Part shown: piece after piece, positions 54,027 to 62,630 of the stretch
Numbering within the stretch: the stretch's first letter is position 1
Layout of the letters: every line of letters starts with the position of its first letter
Origin: Aminobacter sp. J41
GTDB lineage: Bacteria; Pseudomonadota; Alphaproteobacteria; Rhizobiales; Rhizobiaceae
Direction of reading: 5' to 3'
Assembly (NCBI RefSeq): GCF_000526635.1
Contig: NZ_JAGL01000003.1
Span: forward strand, 166,268-230,267
DNA length: 64,000 nt
Translations under genes and position numbers: made by a program
The notes under the pieces: model-generated
Told to the model about the DNA's origin: nothing
Database searches by the model: none
The model's input: the letters and a program-made list of their open reading frames with translations, nothing else

Positions 54027-55301
54027 ATGACCAAGACCACCGACCACCTCGGCCGCCCTATCGTTGCCATCACCGGCATCGGCGTCGTCACGTCGCTCGG
54101 ACAGGGCGTTGAAGACAACTGGGCTGCGCTGACCGCCGGACGTTCGGGCATCCACCCGATCACGCGCTTCCCGACGGACCACCTCAACACGACGATCTGC
54201 GGTACCGTCGACTTCCTGCCGTCGAGCAACAAGGGCGCCAGCGCCCTCACCTACGAGCTCGCGGAACTGTCGGCGCTGGAAGCCATCTCCGGCTCGGGTC
54301 TCTCGACCAATGATTTCGGCGGCCCGCTTTTCCTGGCCTCGCCACCGGTCGAGCTCGACTGGCGCGACCGCTTCTCGCTCTATGACAGCGCCAACCACGA
54401 CCTGCCGCCCTATGAGCGGCTCCTGGCCGTGGCGCGCGAGCAGCTGCGCAGCGAAACCTTCGAGAGCACCCAGTTCGGCGCAATCGCTGACCGCCTCTCC
54501 GACCGTTTTGGCGCGCGCGGCCTGCCGATCACGCTTTCGACCGCCTGCGCATCGGGCGCCACCGCGATCCAGCTTGGCGTCGAGGCGATCCGCCGTGGCG
54601 AAGCTGACCGTGCGCTGGCCATCGGCGCCGATGGCTCGGCAACCGCCGAGGCGCTGATCCGCTTCTCGCTGCTTTCCGCCCTGTCGACCCAGAACGAATT
54701 CCCCGAGAAGGCATCGAAGCCGTTCTCCAAGGACCGCGACGGCTTCGTACTGGCGGAAGGCTCGGCAGCTCTGGTGCTCGAGTCGCTCGAAAGCGCGCTC
54801 GCCCGTGGGGCAAAGGTCCTTGGCATCATGGCCGGCTGCGGCGAAAAGGCGGATGACTTCCACCGCACGCGCTCAAAGCCCGATGCCTCGCCGGCGATCG
54901 CTACGGTCAATGCGGCGCTTGCCGATGCCGGAATTTCGGCCGACGACATCGATTACATCAACGCCCACGGCACCTCGACGCCGGAAAACGACAAGATGGA
55001 GCATCTGTCGCTGTCGACCGTGTTCGGCGAGCGCATGAAGAAGCTGCCGATCTCGTCGAACAAGTCGATGATCGGCCACACGCTGTCGGCTGCGGGCGCG
55101 GTCGAGGCCGTGTTCTCGGTTCTGACGATGCAGAACGGCGTCATCCCGCCGACCATCAACTACGACAATCCGGACCCCGCCATCGAGCTCGACGTCGTGC
55201 CGAACGTGAAGCGCGAGGCCGAGGTTCGCACGGTGCTGTCGAACTCCTTCGGCTTCGGCGGCCAGAACGCGTGCCTTGTCATGGCACGCGAACCCGGCTA
55301 G
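54027..55301 (+). CDS. fabF1XL: Beta-ketoacyl-ACP synthase FabF1XL
   Basis: Ketosynthase of 424 aa with an intact catalytic triad: Cys174 in STACASGATA, His in NAHGTSTPEND near 340, and His in NKSMIGHTLSAAG near 375. It is expected to elongate acyl chains on AcpXL. It lies ten bases after fabF2XL with GGAGA upstream of the ATG; the close coupling suggests a heterodimer with that cysteine-less partner. A 126-base gap separates it from adh2XL. Confidence 0.93.
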   Translation: MTKTTDHLGRPIVAITGIGVVTSLGQGVEDNWAALTAGRSGIHPITRFPTDHLNTTICGTVDFLPSSNKGASALTYELAELSALEAISGSGLSTNDFGGPLFLASPPVELDWRDRFSLYDSANHDLPPYERLLAVAREQLRSETFESTQFGAIADRLSDRFGARGLPITLSTACASGATAIQLGVEAIRRGEADRALAIGADGSATAEALIRFSLLSALSTQNEFPEKASKPFSKDRDGFVLAEGSAALVLESLESALARGAKVLGIMAGCGEKADDFHRTRSKPDASPAIATVNAALADAGISADDIDYINAHGTSTPENDKMEHLSLSTVFGERMKKLPISSNKSMIGHTLSAAGAVEAVFSVLTMQNGVIPPTINYDNPDPAIELDVVPNVKREAEVRTVLSNSFGFGGQNACLVMAREPG

Positions 55302-55427
55302 GCCCTTGCAATCACTTGGCTGGAGCGATCGCGCCCATTAGAGGCGCCGTCGCCTCCTGCCTTGATCATCGCAATTCCGGATGCGGACCTGTTCCGCATC
55401 GGCCGAGCTGCTTGAGGACGAAAGAAC

Positions 55428-56456
55428 ATGCGCGCATTGCAACTCGTCGAGGACCGGCGTCTCGAAGCCGTTGACCTGCCCCTGCCCCCGCCGCCGGCAC
55501 GCGGCGAAGTCACTGTGCGGATCAAGGCGGTGGCGCTCAACCACATTGACGTGTGGGGCTGGCGCGGCATGGCATTCGCCAAGCGCAAGATGCCGCTCGT
55601 GGTCGGCGCCGAAGCGTCGGGTGTCATCGAGGCGATCGGCGACGGCGTCGCCAACCTCCTGCCCGGCCAGTTGGTTTCGATCTACGGCGCGCGCACCTGC
55701 GGCCATTGCCGTGCTTGCCGCGAGAAGCGCGACAATCTCTGCGAGCATGTCGGCGGCGTCCACGGCTTTCATCTCGACGGATTTGCGCAGGAACTGGTGA
55801 ACCTGCCAGCCCGCCTGCTGGTCGTCGCTCCTCCGGGAGTGGACGAGATCGGTGCCGCTGTTGCTCCGGTCACCTTCGGCACCGTCGAGCACATGCTGTT
55901 CGACAACGCCAAGCTCGAGCCCGGCGAGACGATCCTTATCCATGCCGGCGGCTCCGGCATCGGCTCGGCCGCGATCCAGCTCGCCAAGCGCATGGGTTGC
56001 ACGGTCATTACCACCGTCGGCTCGAACGACAAGATCGAGAAGGCGAAGGCGCTCGGCGCCGACCACGTCATCAACTACCGCGAGGACCGCTTCGAGGGCG
56101 TCGTCCGCAAGCTGACGAAGAAGAAGGGCGTCGACGTCGTCTTCGAACATGTCGGTGCGGACACCTGGGCGGGATCGATGCTTTCGCTCAAGCGCGGCGG
56201 CCGCCTCGTCACCTGCGGCTCGACCTCGGGCGTCTCGACCCAGATCAACCTGATGCAGCTGTTCCAGCAGCAGCTGAAGTTGCTTGGCTCGTTCGGCTGC
56301 CGCATGGAAAACATGGCCGATGCCATGCAGAAGATGGCTCGCGGCCTCGTCAGCCCGGTCATCGACACCGAAGTCACGTTCGACGAGATCGGCCGTGCGC
56401 TTGAGCGCATGGAAGGCCGCGACGTGTTCGGCAAGATCATCCTGCGGGTCGCCTGA
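55428..56456 (+). CDS. adh2XL: Zinc-type alcohol dehydrogenase-like Adh2XL
   Basis: A 342-aa MDR-family dehydrogenase/reductase. It has catalytic-domain residues in VVGAEASGVIEAIG, a structural-zinc-like group CGHCRACREKRDNLC near 97, and the NAD(P) fold IHAGGSGIGSAAIQLAKRMG near 170. In rhizobia the gene between fabF1XL and lpxXL is called adh2XL, and it is thought to reduce an intermediate during very-long-chain acyl synthesis. It shares one base with the lpxXL start (TGATG). Confidence 0.88.
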   Translation: MRALQLVEDRRLEAVDLPLPPPPARGEVTVRIKAVALNHIDVWGWRGMAFAKRKMPLVVGAEASGVIEAIGDGVANLLPGQLVSIYGARTCGHCRACREKRDNLCEHVGGVHGFHLDGFAQELVNLPARLLVVAPPGVDEIGAAVAPVTFGTVEHMLFDNAKLEPGETILIHAGGSGIGSAAIQLAKRMGCTVITTVGSNDKIEKAKALGADHVINYREDRFEGVVRKLTKKKGVDVVFEHVGADTWAGSMLSLKRGGRLVTCGSTSGVSTQINLMQLFQQQLKLLGSFGCRMENMADAMQKMARGLVSPVIDTEVTFDEIGRALERMEGRDVFGKIILRVA

Positions 56457-57403
56457 TGTCGGGCGGCCTCGCGCCGCTCCTGCGGCCCATCATTGCGCGT
56501 ACCCTGCGGGGCCTGAAGACTGCCCAGTACTGGCTGATCGCGCAGCTGGCGCGCAGCGTGCTCTACATGCTGCGCCTGCTGCCGCCGGAAAAGGCGCTTG
56601 CCTTCGCCGAAAGGGTTGCGAAGCGCATCGGGCCGCTCACCAAGCGCCACCAGATCACGCTCGACAATATCCGCAAAGCCTATCCGGAAAAGACCGAAGC
56701 TGAGGTCGAGGCGCTCGCGCTCGACATGTGGGGCCACATGGCCCGCCTTTTCGGCGAGTACATCTTCATCGACCAGTTGTTCGACTACGTGCCGGGCCAG
56801 GAAAAGCCGGGTCGCGTCGAGGTCATCGGCGAGGAGATCTTCCTGCGCATCCGCGAGGAAAGCGACCGGCCGCACATCGTCTTCACCGCGCACATGGGCA
56901 ATTTCGAGCTGCTGCCGATCGCGGCGGCCGCCTATGGCCTGCCGATCTCGGTGCTGTTCCGCGCGCCGAACAATCCCTACATCGCAAAGTACCTGTTTTC
57001 GACCCGCTCGAACCACATGAGCGACATGGTAGCCTCGCGCACCGGCGCGGCGTTCACGCTCGCGCGCGTGCTGGAAGCCGACGGCAATATCGGCGCGCTT
57101 GTCGACCAGAAGTTTACGCGCGGCCTGCGCACGACCTTCTTCGGGCGCGAGTGCATGACCAGCCCGCTGATTGGCAAGCTCGCGCGTCAGTACGACTGCG
57201 ACGTCTATCCGGCGCGCTCTATCCGCCTCCCCGGCAATCGCTTCCGGCTGGAGCTTCAGGAAAAGCTTGAGCTACCGCGCAACGAGAAGGGCGTCGTCGA
57301 CGTCGCCGCGACAACTCAGCTTCTCAATGACGTGGTCGAACAGTGGGTGCGCGAAGATCCCGGCCAGTGGATGTGGTTCCACAAGCGCTGGGAAATCAAG
57401 TAG
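56456..57403 (+). CDS. lpxXL: Lipid A very-long-chain acyltransferase LpxXL
   Basis: Membrane-associated acyltransferase of 315 aa in the LpxL/HtrB family. It transfers the 27-hydroxyoctacosanoate from AcpXL to lipid A. The catalytic HxxxxE is in FTAHMGNFELLP near residue 145. The FRAPNNPYIAK and VDQKFTRGLRTTFFGR blocks match the family. It ends WMWFHKRWEIK, as usual. It is the last gene of the operon-like run and stops four bases before the convergent soeC. Confidence 0.94.
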   Translation: MSGGLAPLLRPIIARTLRGLKTAQYWLIAQLARSVLYMLRLLPPEKALAFAERVAKRIGPLTKRHQITLDNIRKAYPEKTEAEVEALALDMWGHMARLFGEYIFIDQLFDYVPGQEKPGRVEVIGEEIFLRIREESDRPHIVFTAHMGNFELLPIAAAAYGLPISVLFRAPNNPYIAKYLFSTRSNHMSDMVASRTGAAFTLARVLEADGNIGALVDQKFTRGLRTTFFGRECMTSPLIGKLARQYDCDVYPARSIRLPGNRFRLELQEKLELPRNEKGVVDVAATTQLLNDVVEQWVREDPGQWMWFHKRWEIK

Positions 57404-57406
57404 GCC

Positions 57407-58321
57407 CTAGCCGCCGTAGTAGTTCATCACGGCGTGCCGTGCCTCGGCGAAGAACAGCCAGCGTTCCACCAGCACCCCAAGCGCATGCAACAGCACGGCG
57501 AGCGCCAGCACGACTGCCGCCGCGCCCTGCCCCAACAGCAGCGAAACGAGCAGTAGCAGGACTGGTATGGCGCCCCCTGTCACCAGCGCGATCCTGAACA
57601 GCTTGTCCGCGTGCTTGCGCGCAACGCGAAAACCCATCTCGCGCGTCAGGTAGTTTTCGTTGGTGTGCGGGCGCTCGAACAGCCGCACCTTGCCGAGATG
57701 ACCGAGTCCGGTCGCCGTTTCCGGCGTGGAGAGAGGTGCCTCGTCAAGCCGATTGCGCCACTGGGTCTTGGCCACCCAAGTTGCCGCCAGCAGCAGGATG
57801 GCAATCAGCGCAAAGTGCCAGCTTGTCTGACCTGCACAAGCGGCAACAAGAGCCGCCAGGAGACTGCCACCCGCACCCGCAAAGAGCAGGTAGCATGTGG
57901 ACGTCAGCGGCGTGTTCCACGCCTGTATCGAGCGCAGCGAGGCGTAGATCATCGACGTGCAGTAGACAGTCGCGATCGCGCCGGCGGTGCCAAGGAGGCC
58001 AATCAGCGGCAGGTGCGTGCTCTCGAACACCGCAAACCAAGCCGAAATGGCGAGCGGTACGAAAGTAAGGATCGCCAGCACGCCCTCGCGCGACAGCCAG
58101 CTGGAGCGCCATTGCGACAGCGCACGCCAGGCACGCTGCGGGTTACCTAGATGGAAGGTCGAGGAGAGCAAGCCCCCAGCAATGAGCGCGAGCGCCAGCA
58201 CATGCGCGAACTTCACCCAGGCGGACGACGGATCGAGCAGCCCGAGGCCAAGCATCGCGGCGAGGCCATAGCCAAGCCCGGAAGACGTGGTGAAAAAGAT
58301 GATCGAGTAGGCGGGATGCAT
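57407..58321 (-). CDS. soeC: DmsC/SoeC-type membrane anchor subunit
   Basis: A 304-aa polytopic protein of the DmsC family with about eight membrane spans, which anchors a molybdoenzyme and passes electrons to or from quinone. The N-terminus MHPAYSIIFFTTSSGLGYGL and LLSSTFHLGNPQRAWRAL are typical. It follows the Fe-S subunit by three bases. Because the large subunit has no Tat signal, the complex is expected on the cytoplasmic face, as for SoeABC sulfite dehydrogenase. Confidence 0.83.
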   Translation of the reverse strand: MHPAYSIIFFTTSSGLGYGLAAMLGLGLLDPSSAWVKFAHVLALALIAGGLLSSTFHLGNPQRAWRALSQWRSSWLSREGVLAILTFVPLAISAWFAVFESTHLPLIGLLGTAGAIATVYCTSMIYASLRSIQAWNTPLTSTCYLLFAGAGGSLLAALVAACAGQTSWHFALIAILLLAATWVAKTQWRNRLDEAPLSTPETATGLGHLGKVRLFERPHTNENYLTREMGFRVARKHADKLFRIALVTGGAIPVLLLLVSLLLGQGAAAVVLALAVLLHALGVLVERWLFFAEARHAVMNYYGG

Positions 58322-58324
58322 GCG

Positions 58325-59086
58325 TCAGAGCCGCTCCAGCACGGAATCAACCCATGCAAATAAGCCCTTCGCGCCCGACGTGTCGGTGGCGGCGAGCGGC
58401 TTGATGTCCTCGAGGCGCTGCTTCGGGCGCGGCGGCAGGTACTTGTTGACCGGCAGCGTCCCTTGCTCCGGCATCAGGTCAAACCCGCCGCGCTCGGCGA
58501 CCATTTTTGACACTGACGAATTCGGGTCGGCAAGGTCACCGAAATGGCGGGCGTTGGTCGGGCAGGTGCGCACGCAGGACGGCACGCGATCCTCCTCGGC
58601 AAGCGTCTCGTTGTAGATTCGGTCGACGCACAGCGTGCACTTCTTCATGACACCGGCGGCGATGTCCATCTCGCGCGCGCCATAGGGACACGCCCAGGCG
58701 CAAAGCCCGCAACCGATGCACATGTCCTCGTCGACCAGCACGATTCCGTCGTCCGCCCGCTTGTAGGACGCGCCAGTCGGGCACACGGTCACGCACGGCG
58801 CGTTCTCGCAATGCAGGCATGACTTCGGGAAGTGGACGAGCCGCGTGTGTCCCCTCTCCGCCGCCACCTCCGCCCCTTCGGGTAGCACTTCGAAGGAATG
58901 GACGCGGTTGAGGAATGTGCCCGAAACATCCGCGCCGTACGGGTCCTGATCAGACAGCGCCGCGCCATAGCCGCCGGTGTTCCACTCCTTGCAGGAGACG
59001 ACACAGGCGTGGCAGCCGACGCAAACGTCGAGGTCGATGACGAGGCCGAGCTTCTTCGGCGTCGGCTGTGACGGCAGGCAGGTCAT
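58325..59086 (-). CDS. soeB: Four [4Fe-4S] cluster electron-transfer subunit, SoeB-type
   Basis: A 253-aa DmsB/NrfC-like iron-sulfur subunit. Four cysteine groups are visible: CVGCHACVVSC at residues 22-32, CLHCENAPCVTVCP, CIGCGLCAWACP and CTLCVDRI with CVRTCP. It shuttles electrons between the molybdenum subunit and the membrane anchor. There is no export signal. Its ATG overlaps the soeA stop by four bases. The frame stays open well upstream inside soeA, but that extension is a shadow. Confidence 0.87.
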   Translation of the reverse strand: MTCLPSQPTPKKLGLVIDLDVCVGCHACVVSCKEWNTGGYGAALSDQDPYGADVSGTFLNRVHSFEVLPEGAEVAAERGHTRLVHFPKSCLHCENAPCVTVCPTGASYKRADDGIVLVDEDMCIGCGLCAWACPYGAREMDIAAGVMKKCTLCVDRIYNETLAEEDRVPSCVRTCPTNARHFGDLADPNSSVSKMVAERGGFDLMPEQGTLPVNKYLPPRPKQRLEDIKPLAATDTSGAKGLFAWVDSVLERL

Positions 59087-61920
59087 TCGCTCCACTCCTG
59101 CCCGTAGCGGATTTCGGCTGCCGTGTTTGTCGCCTTCCTGACCGGCTCGAAGCGTGGCTCGCTGCGCGCGGGCGGGTCGGCCTTCTCGATGCGCACGCGC
59201 AGGTCGTACCAGGCGGCCTGACCGGTGATCGGATCGGAGTTCGACCAGCGCATACCATCCTGCTCCGGCGGTAGAAGTTCGTTGATCAAGTGATTCAAGA
59301 GAAAACCTTTTTCGGACTCCGGAGCGTCGGGGTCGAGCGCCCAGGCGCCGCCGCGCTTCCCGATCGCATTCCACGTCCACATCGTGTCGCGGTTTGCCGT
59401 ATCGGTACGCTTCACCGGCACCTTGATGCGGCCGTGGTTGGACGTGAGCCACGCCCAGTCGCCGTCCTTCAGCCCGTGCGCGTCGCAGATCTCGCCCGGC
59501 ACGAAGAGATAATTCTGGGTGTAGATCTGCCTGAGCCACGCATTCATTGAGCCCCAGGAATGGTACATCGCCATCGGCCGCTGGGTGATGGCGTGATAGG
59601 GAAACTCCTCTCCCGACACGGCCTGCTCCTCCAGCGGCTCGTACCAGAGCGGCAGCGGCGTGAAGGCGGACGAGATGCGATCCCGGTATGGCTCGGGCGC
59701 GTGCGGCGCGCGCAGCCCCTGCGCCGCCAGCCGGAATTTTTGGAGTTCCTCCGACCACAGCTGGAACGTCACCGGCTGTGGCGTGTCGAAGAAGCCCATC
59801 TTCACGGCGAAGTCCTGATAGGCAGCGTTGGCGTGCTTGAAGAACTGCGCCTCGAGCGGAATGTGCGCCGAGAAGAACGAGCCGTTCTCGATATAGCGGT
59901 CGAGCTGCTTCGGGTTCGCCGCTCCTCTGCCTGCACGCGTGCCGTCGGTGCCGCGGAAGCCCGCCAGCGGGCCAATGCCCGGTCGGCGCTCGTGCCTGAC
60001 CAGATAGTCGGCATAATCGCGGTAGAGCGGCTGACCGCGGCTGTCGGCGAAGCCCGGCAGCTTCAGCCTTGAGCCGAGGTCAATCAGCACGCTCTGGAAC
60101 GGGCGCACGTCGCGGTCGGGTTCAACCACCGGCCAGCGGATGGCATCGCTGGCGGCATCCGGCTCCGAGATCGGCCGGTCGAGCAGCGAAATGCAGTCGA
60201 AGCGCTCGAGATAGGTGGTGTCGGGCAGCACCAGGTCGGCATAGGCGACCATCTCCGACGAATAGGCATCGGAGTAGATGATCTTCGGGATGCGGTACTC
60301 GCCGGTTGCCTCGTCCTTGTCCTCCAGCATCCGGATGGTGCCTGCCGTGTTCATCGACGAGTTCCAGGCCATGTTGGCCATGTAGAGGAACAGCACGTCG
60401 ACCGGATACGGGTCGCCCGCATGTGCGTTGGCGATCACCATGTGCATCAGCCCGTGCGCCGAGAACGGGGCTTCCCAGGAAAACGCCTTGTCGATGCGCG
60501 ATGGTTGCCCGTCCTCGTCGACCAGCAGATCTTCAGGCCCAAGCGGAAAGCCGAGATGCGGCCCCGCAAGCGGCTGGTTAGAGCCAAAATGCTCGGCGCG
60601 GCCGTGCGGTCGCGGATGTGCCTGCACCGGCTTCGGATATGGCGGCTCGTAGCGGAACCCGCCGGGGCAGTCGACCGAGCCGATCAGCACCTGCAGGAGG
60701 TGCAACGCGCGCGCCGTCTGGAAGCCGTTGGAATGGGCGGAAATGCCACGCATCGCGTGGAACGAGACCGGGCGGCCGATGTAGCTCGAGTGATGGTTGC
60801 CGTACACATCGGTCCACGGCTGCGGGATCTCGATCGCCTCTTCGAAAGCAACGCGGGCAATCTCGGCCGCGAGGCCACGGATCGTGGCGGCAGAAATGCC
60901 GATCTTGTCGGCTACGGCCTCCGCCGAATGGCGCTCGTCGAGATACTCTTCGACCAGAAGCTCGAATGATGGACGCACTTGGGTTCCGTCGTCGAGCCGG
61001 TAAAGGCCGCTCAGCGCCGGCTGTGCGCCCTTGCTACCCGCAGCAACGGGACGCTCGGTGACCGTCTCCCAGACGAGGGGCTTGCCGTCCTTGTCGCGCG
61101 CAAACAGGCCGTGCTGGCCCGTGCCCGGAGCGTCAATCACCAGCCACGGCGCATTCGAGTATCGCACCAGGTACTCGACGTCGATCTTCCGCGCCTTCAG
61201 GAGCTCGTGGACGAGCGCCAGGATCAGGAGGCCATCGGTACCCGGCCGCACACCGATCCAGCTGTCAGCAACCGCTGAATAGCCAGTACGAACCGGGTTG
61301 ACCGACACGAACCGCGCGCCGCGCTGCTTAAGCTTCGAGATGCCGATCTTGATCGGGTTCGAGTCGTGGTCCTCCGCCACGCCGAACATGACGAACAGCT
61401 TCGTCCGCTCCCAGTCCGGCGAGCCGAACTCCCAGAACGCGCCGCCAATCGTCATGATGCCGGCAGCAGCCATGTTGACCGAGCAGAAGCCACCATGCGC
61501 GGCGTAATTCGGCGTGCCGAACTGCTGCGCCCAGAAGCCGGTCAGCGACTGCGACTGGTCGCGCCCGGTGAAGAAGGCGAGCTTTTTCGGGTCGCGGGCG
61601 CGCACTTCGCCCAGCCATTCGGTGGCGATGGCAAGCGCCTCATCCCAGGAAATGTTGCGGAACTCGCCAGAGCCGCGCGGGCCGGTGCGCAGCATTGGCG
61701 ATGACAGCCGCGCGGGTGAATAGTGCTGCATGATGCCGGCCGAGCCCTTGGCGCACAGCACGCCCTTATTGACCGGATGGTCGCGGTTGCCCTCGATATA
61801 GCGGATCTTGCCGTCCTTCAGGTGGACGTCGATGCCGCAACGACACGCGCACATGTAGCACGTCGTCTTTCGCACCTCGTCGGAGACGGGCTTCGAGAGA
61901 TCGATCGGGTGCTGGGTCAT
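59083..61920 (-). CDS. soeA: Molybdopterin oxidoreductase, SoeA-type sulfite dehydrogenase
   Basis: Large bis-MGD molybdoenzyme subunit of 945 aa. The N-terminal [4Fe-4S] motif uses Cys21, Cys24, Cys28 and Cys56. The Mo ligand is likely Cys146 in AHGGFCSVNMAAAG. There is no twin-arginine signal, so it is cytoplasmic, unlike DMSO reductase or thiosulfate reductase. The opening TTCYMCACRCGIDVHLKDGK and TPNYAAHGGFCSVN closely resemble SoeA of purple sulfur bacteria, which oxidises cytoplasmic sulfite to sulfate. With soeB and soeC it forms the complete three-gene set. The substrate is inferred from the family. Confidence 0.83.
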   Translation of the reverse strand: MTQHPIDLSKPVSDEVRKTTCYMCACRCGIDVHLKDGKIRYIEGNRDHPVNKGVLCAKGSAGIMQHYSPARLSSPMLRTGPRGSGEFRNISWDEALAIATEWLGEVRARDPKKLAFFTGRDQSQSLTGFWAQQFGTPNYAAHGGFCSVNMAAAGIMTIGGAFWEFGSPDWERTKLFVMFGVAEDHDSNPIKIGISKLKQRGARFVSVNPVRTGYSAVADSWIGVRPGTDGLLILALVHELLKARKIDVEYLVRYSNAPWLVIDAPGTGQHGLFARDKDGKPLVWETVTERPVAAGSKGAQPALSGLYRLDDGTQVRPSFELLVEEYLDERHSAEAVADKIGISAATIRGLAAEIARVAFEEAIEIPQPWTDVYGNHHSSYIGRPVSFHAMRGISAHSNGFQTARALHLLQVLIGSVDCPGGFRYEPPYPKPVQAHPRPHGRAEHFGSNQPLAGPHLGFPLGPEDLLVDEDGQPSRIDKAFSWEAPFSAHGLMHMVIANAHAGDPYPVDVLFLYMANMAWNSSMNTAGTIRMLEDKDEATGEYRIPKIIYSDAYSSEMVAYADLVLPDTTYLERFDCISLLDRPISEPDAASDAIRWPVVEPDRDVRPFQSVLIDLGSRLKLPGFADSRGQPLYRDYADYLVRHERRPGIGPLAGFRGTDGTRAGRGAANPKQLDRYIENGSFFSAHIPLEAQFFKHANAAYQDFAVKMGFFDTPQPVTFQLWSEELQKFRLAAQGLRAPHAPEPYRDRISSAFTPLPLWYEPLEEQAVSGEEFPYHAITQRPMAMYHSWGSMNAWLRQIYTQNYLFVPGEICDAHGLKDGDWAWLTSNHGRIKVPVKRTDTANRDTMWTWNAIGKRGGAWALDPDAPESEKGFLLNHLINELLPPEQDGMRWSNSDPITGQAAWYDLRVRIEKADPPARSEPRFEPVRKATNTAAEIRYGQEWSE

Positions 61921-62014
61921 GCCTGGCCGCTCCTCCTGCAGCCCGCAAGGCTAGTGAACTGCGCGCGGGAAAGAAATGCCCCGCGCTCCACATGATGTGG
62001 AATATTCGACCAGC

Positions 62015-62443
62015 TCAGTTCTCGATGATGATGCGGGTATTGCCGGCGCCGACCTTGTTGACCAGCGAGTAGAAGATCTCCGCATGCTGAGGGTCGAGGC
62101 GCACGCAGCCATGGGAGACCGGGCTGCCGAGCCGATCCACCTCGTTGGTGCCATGGACCGCCCAGCCACGGTCGTAGAAGACCGAGTACGGCATTTCCTC
62201 GCCGTTGTGGGTGCGCGAGCGCCACATCTTGTGCATGCGATAGGGCCGGTACTCCCCGCGGGGAGTGCCGCCGAATTCGTCGGCGCCGGTGGAGACAGTC
62301 CACTCGTGGATCACCTTGCCGTACTGGCTGACGACCATCTTCTGCTCGGCGACATCGACCCGCGCAACGAGCGCTGACGCTTGCGCACCCGCAACCGACA
62401 AGAGGCAAGTTCCCGCGACAACGGCGAGACGAAGACGCATCAT
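62015..62443 (-). CDS. Small exported L,D-transpeptidase
   Basis: YkuD-domain L,D-transpeptidase of 142 aa with a signal peptide (MMRLRLAVVAGTCLLSVAGA, cleaved near AQASA). The active site is HGTNEVDRLGSP plus SHGCVRL, with the catalytic Cys in the latter. It probably makes 3-3 peptidoglycan crosslinks or anchors a protein to the wall. Two neighbouring ATGs (62443 and 62440) are equivalent starts. It is unrelated in layout to the longer lipoprotein paralogue at 21 kb. It ends 94 bases from the soeA start. Confidence 0.9.
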   Translation of the reverse strand: MMRLRLAVVAGTCLLSVAGAQASALVARVDVAEQKMVVSQYGKVIHEWTVSTGADEFGGTPRGEYRPYRMHKMWRSRTHNGEEMPYSVFYDRGWAVHGTNEVDRLGSPVSHGCVRLDPQHAEIFYSLVNKVGAGNTRIIIEN

Positions 62444-62630
62444 GACCCCACACCCAATACTGCTGAAATGATTCATCGTGGCGAACGCAAGCGCAAGGCC
62501 CGCCATATGATTCGCCATATCCTAACAAACCCCTGCCGCGGTCCTCTCACATCCGCGTGAGCGGCTGGCTCATTCACAAGCCCCATCAGCCATACTTGCC
62601 AAGGCCACGGTTAGCTTGCTCAATTGCCGT

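Noticed and set aside
58325..59758. Extended soeB frame with about 220 extra N-terminal residues
   Set aside because: The extension lies out of frame inside soeA and has no similarity to Fe-S subunits; the ATG overlapping the soeA stop is the proper start.
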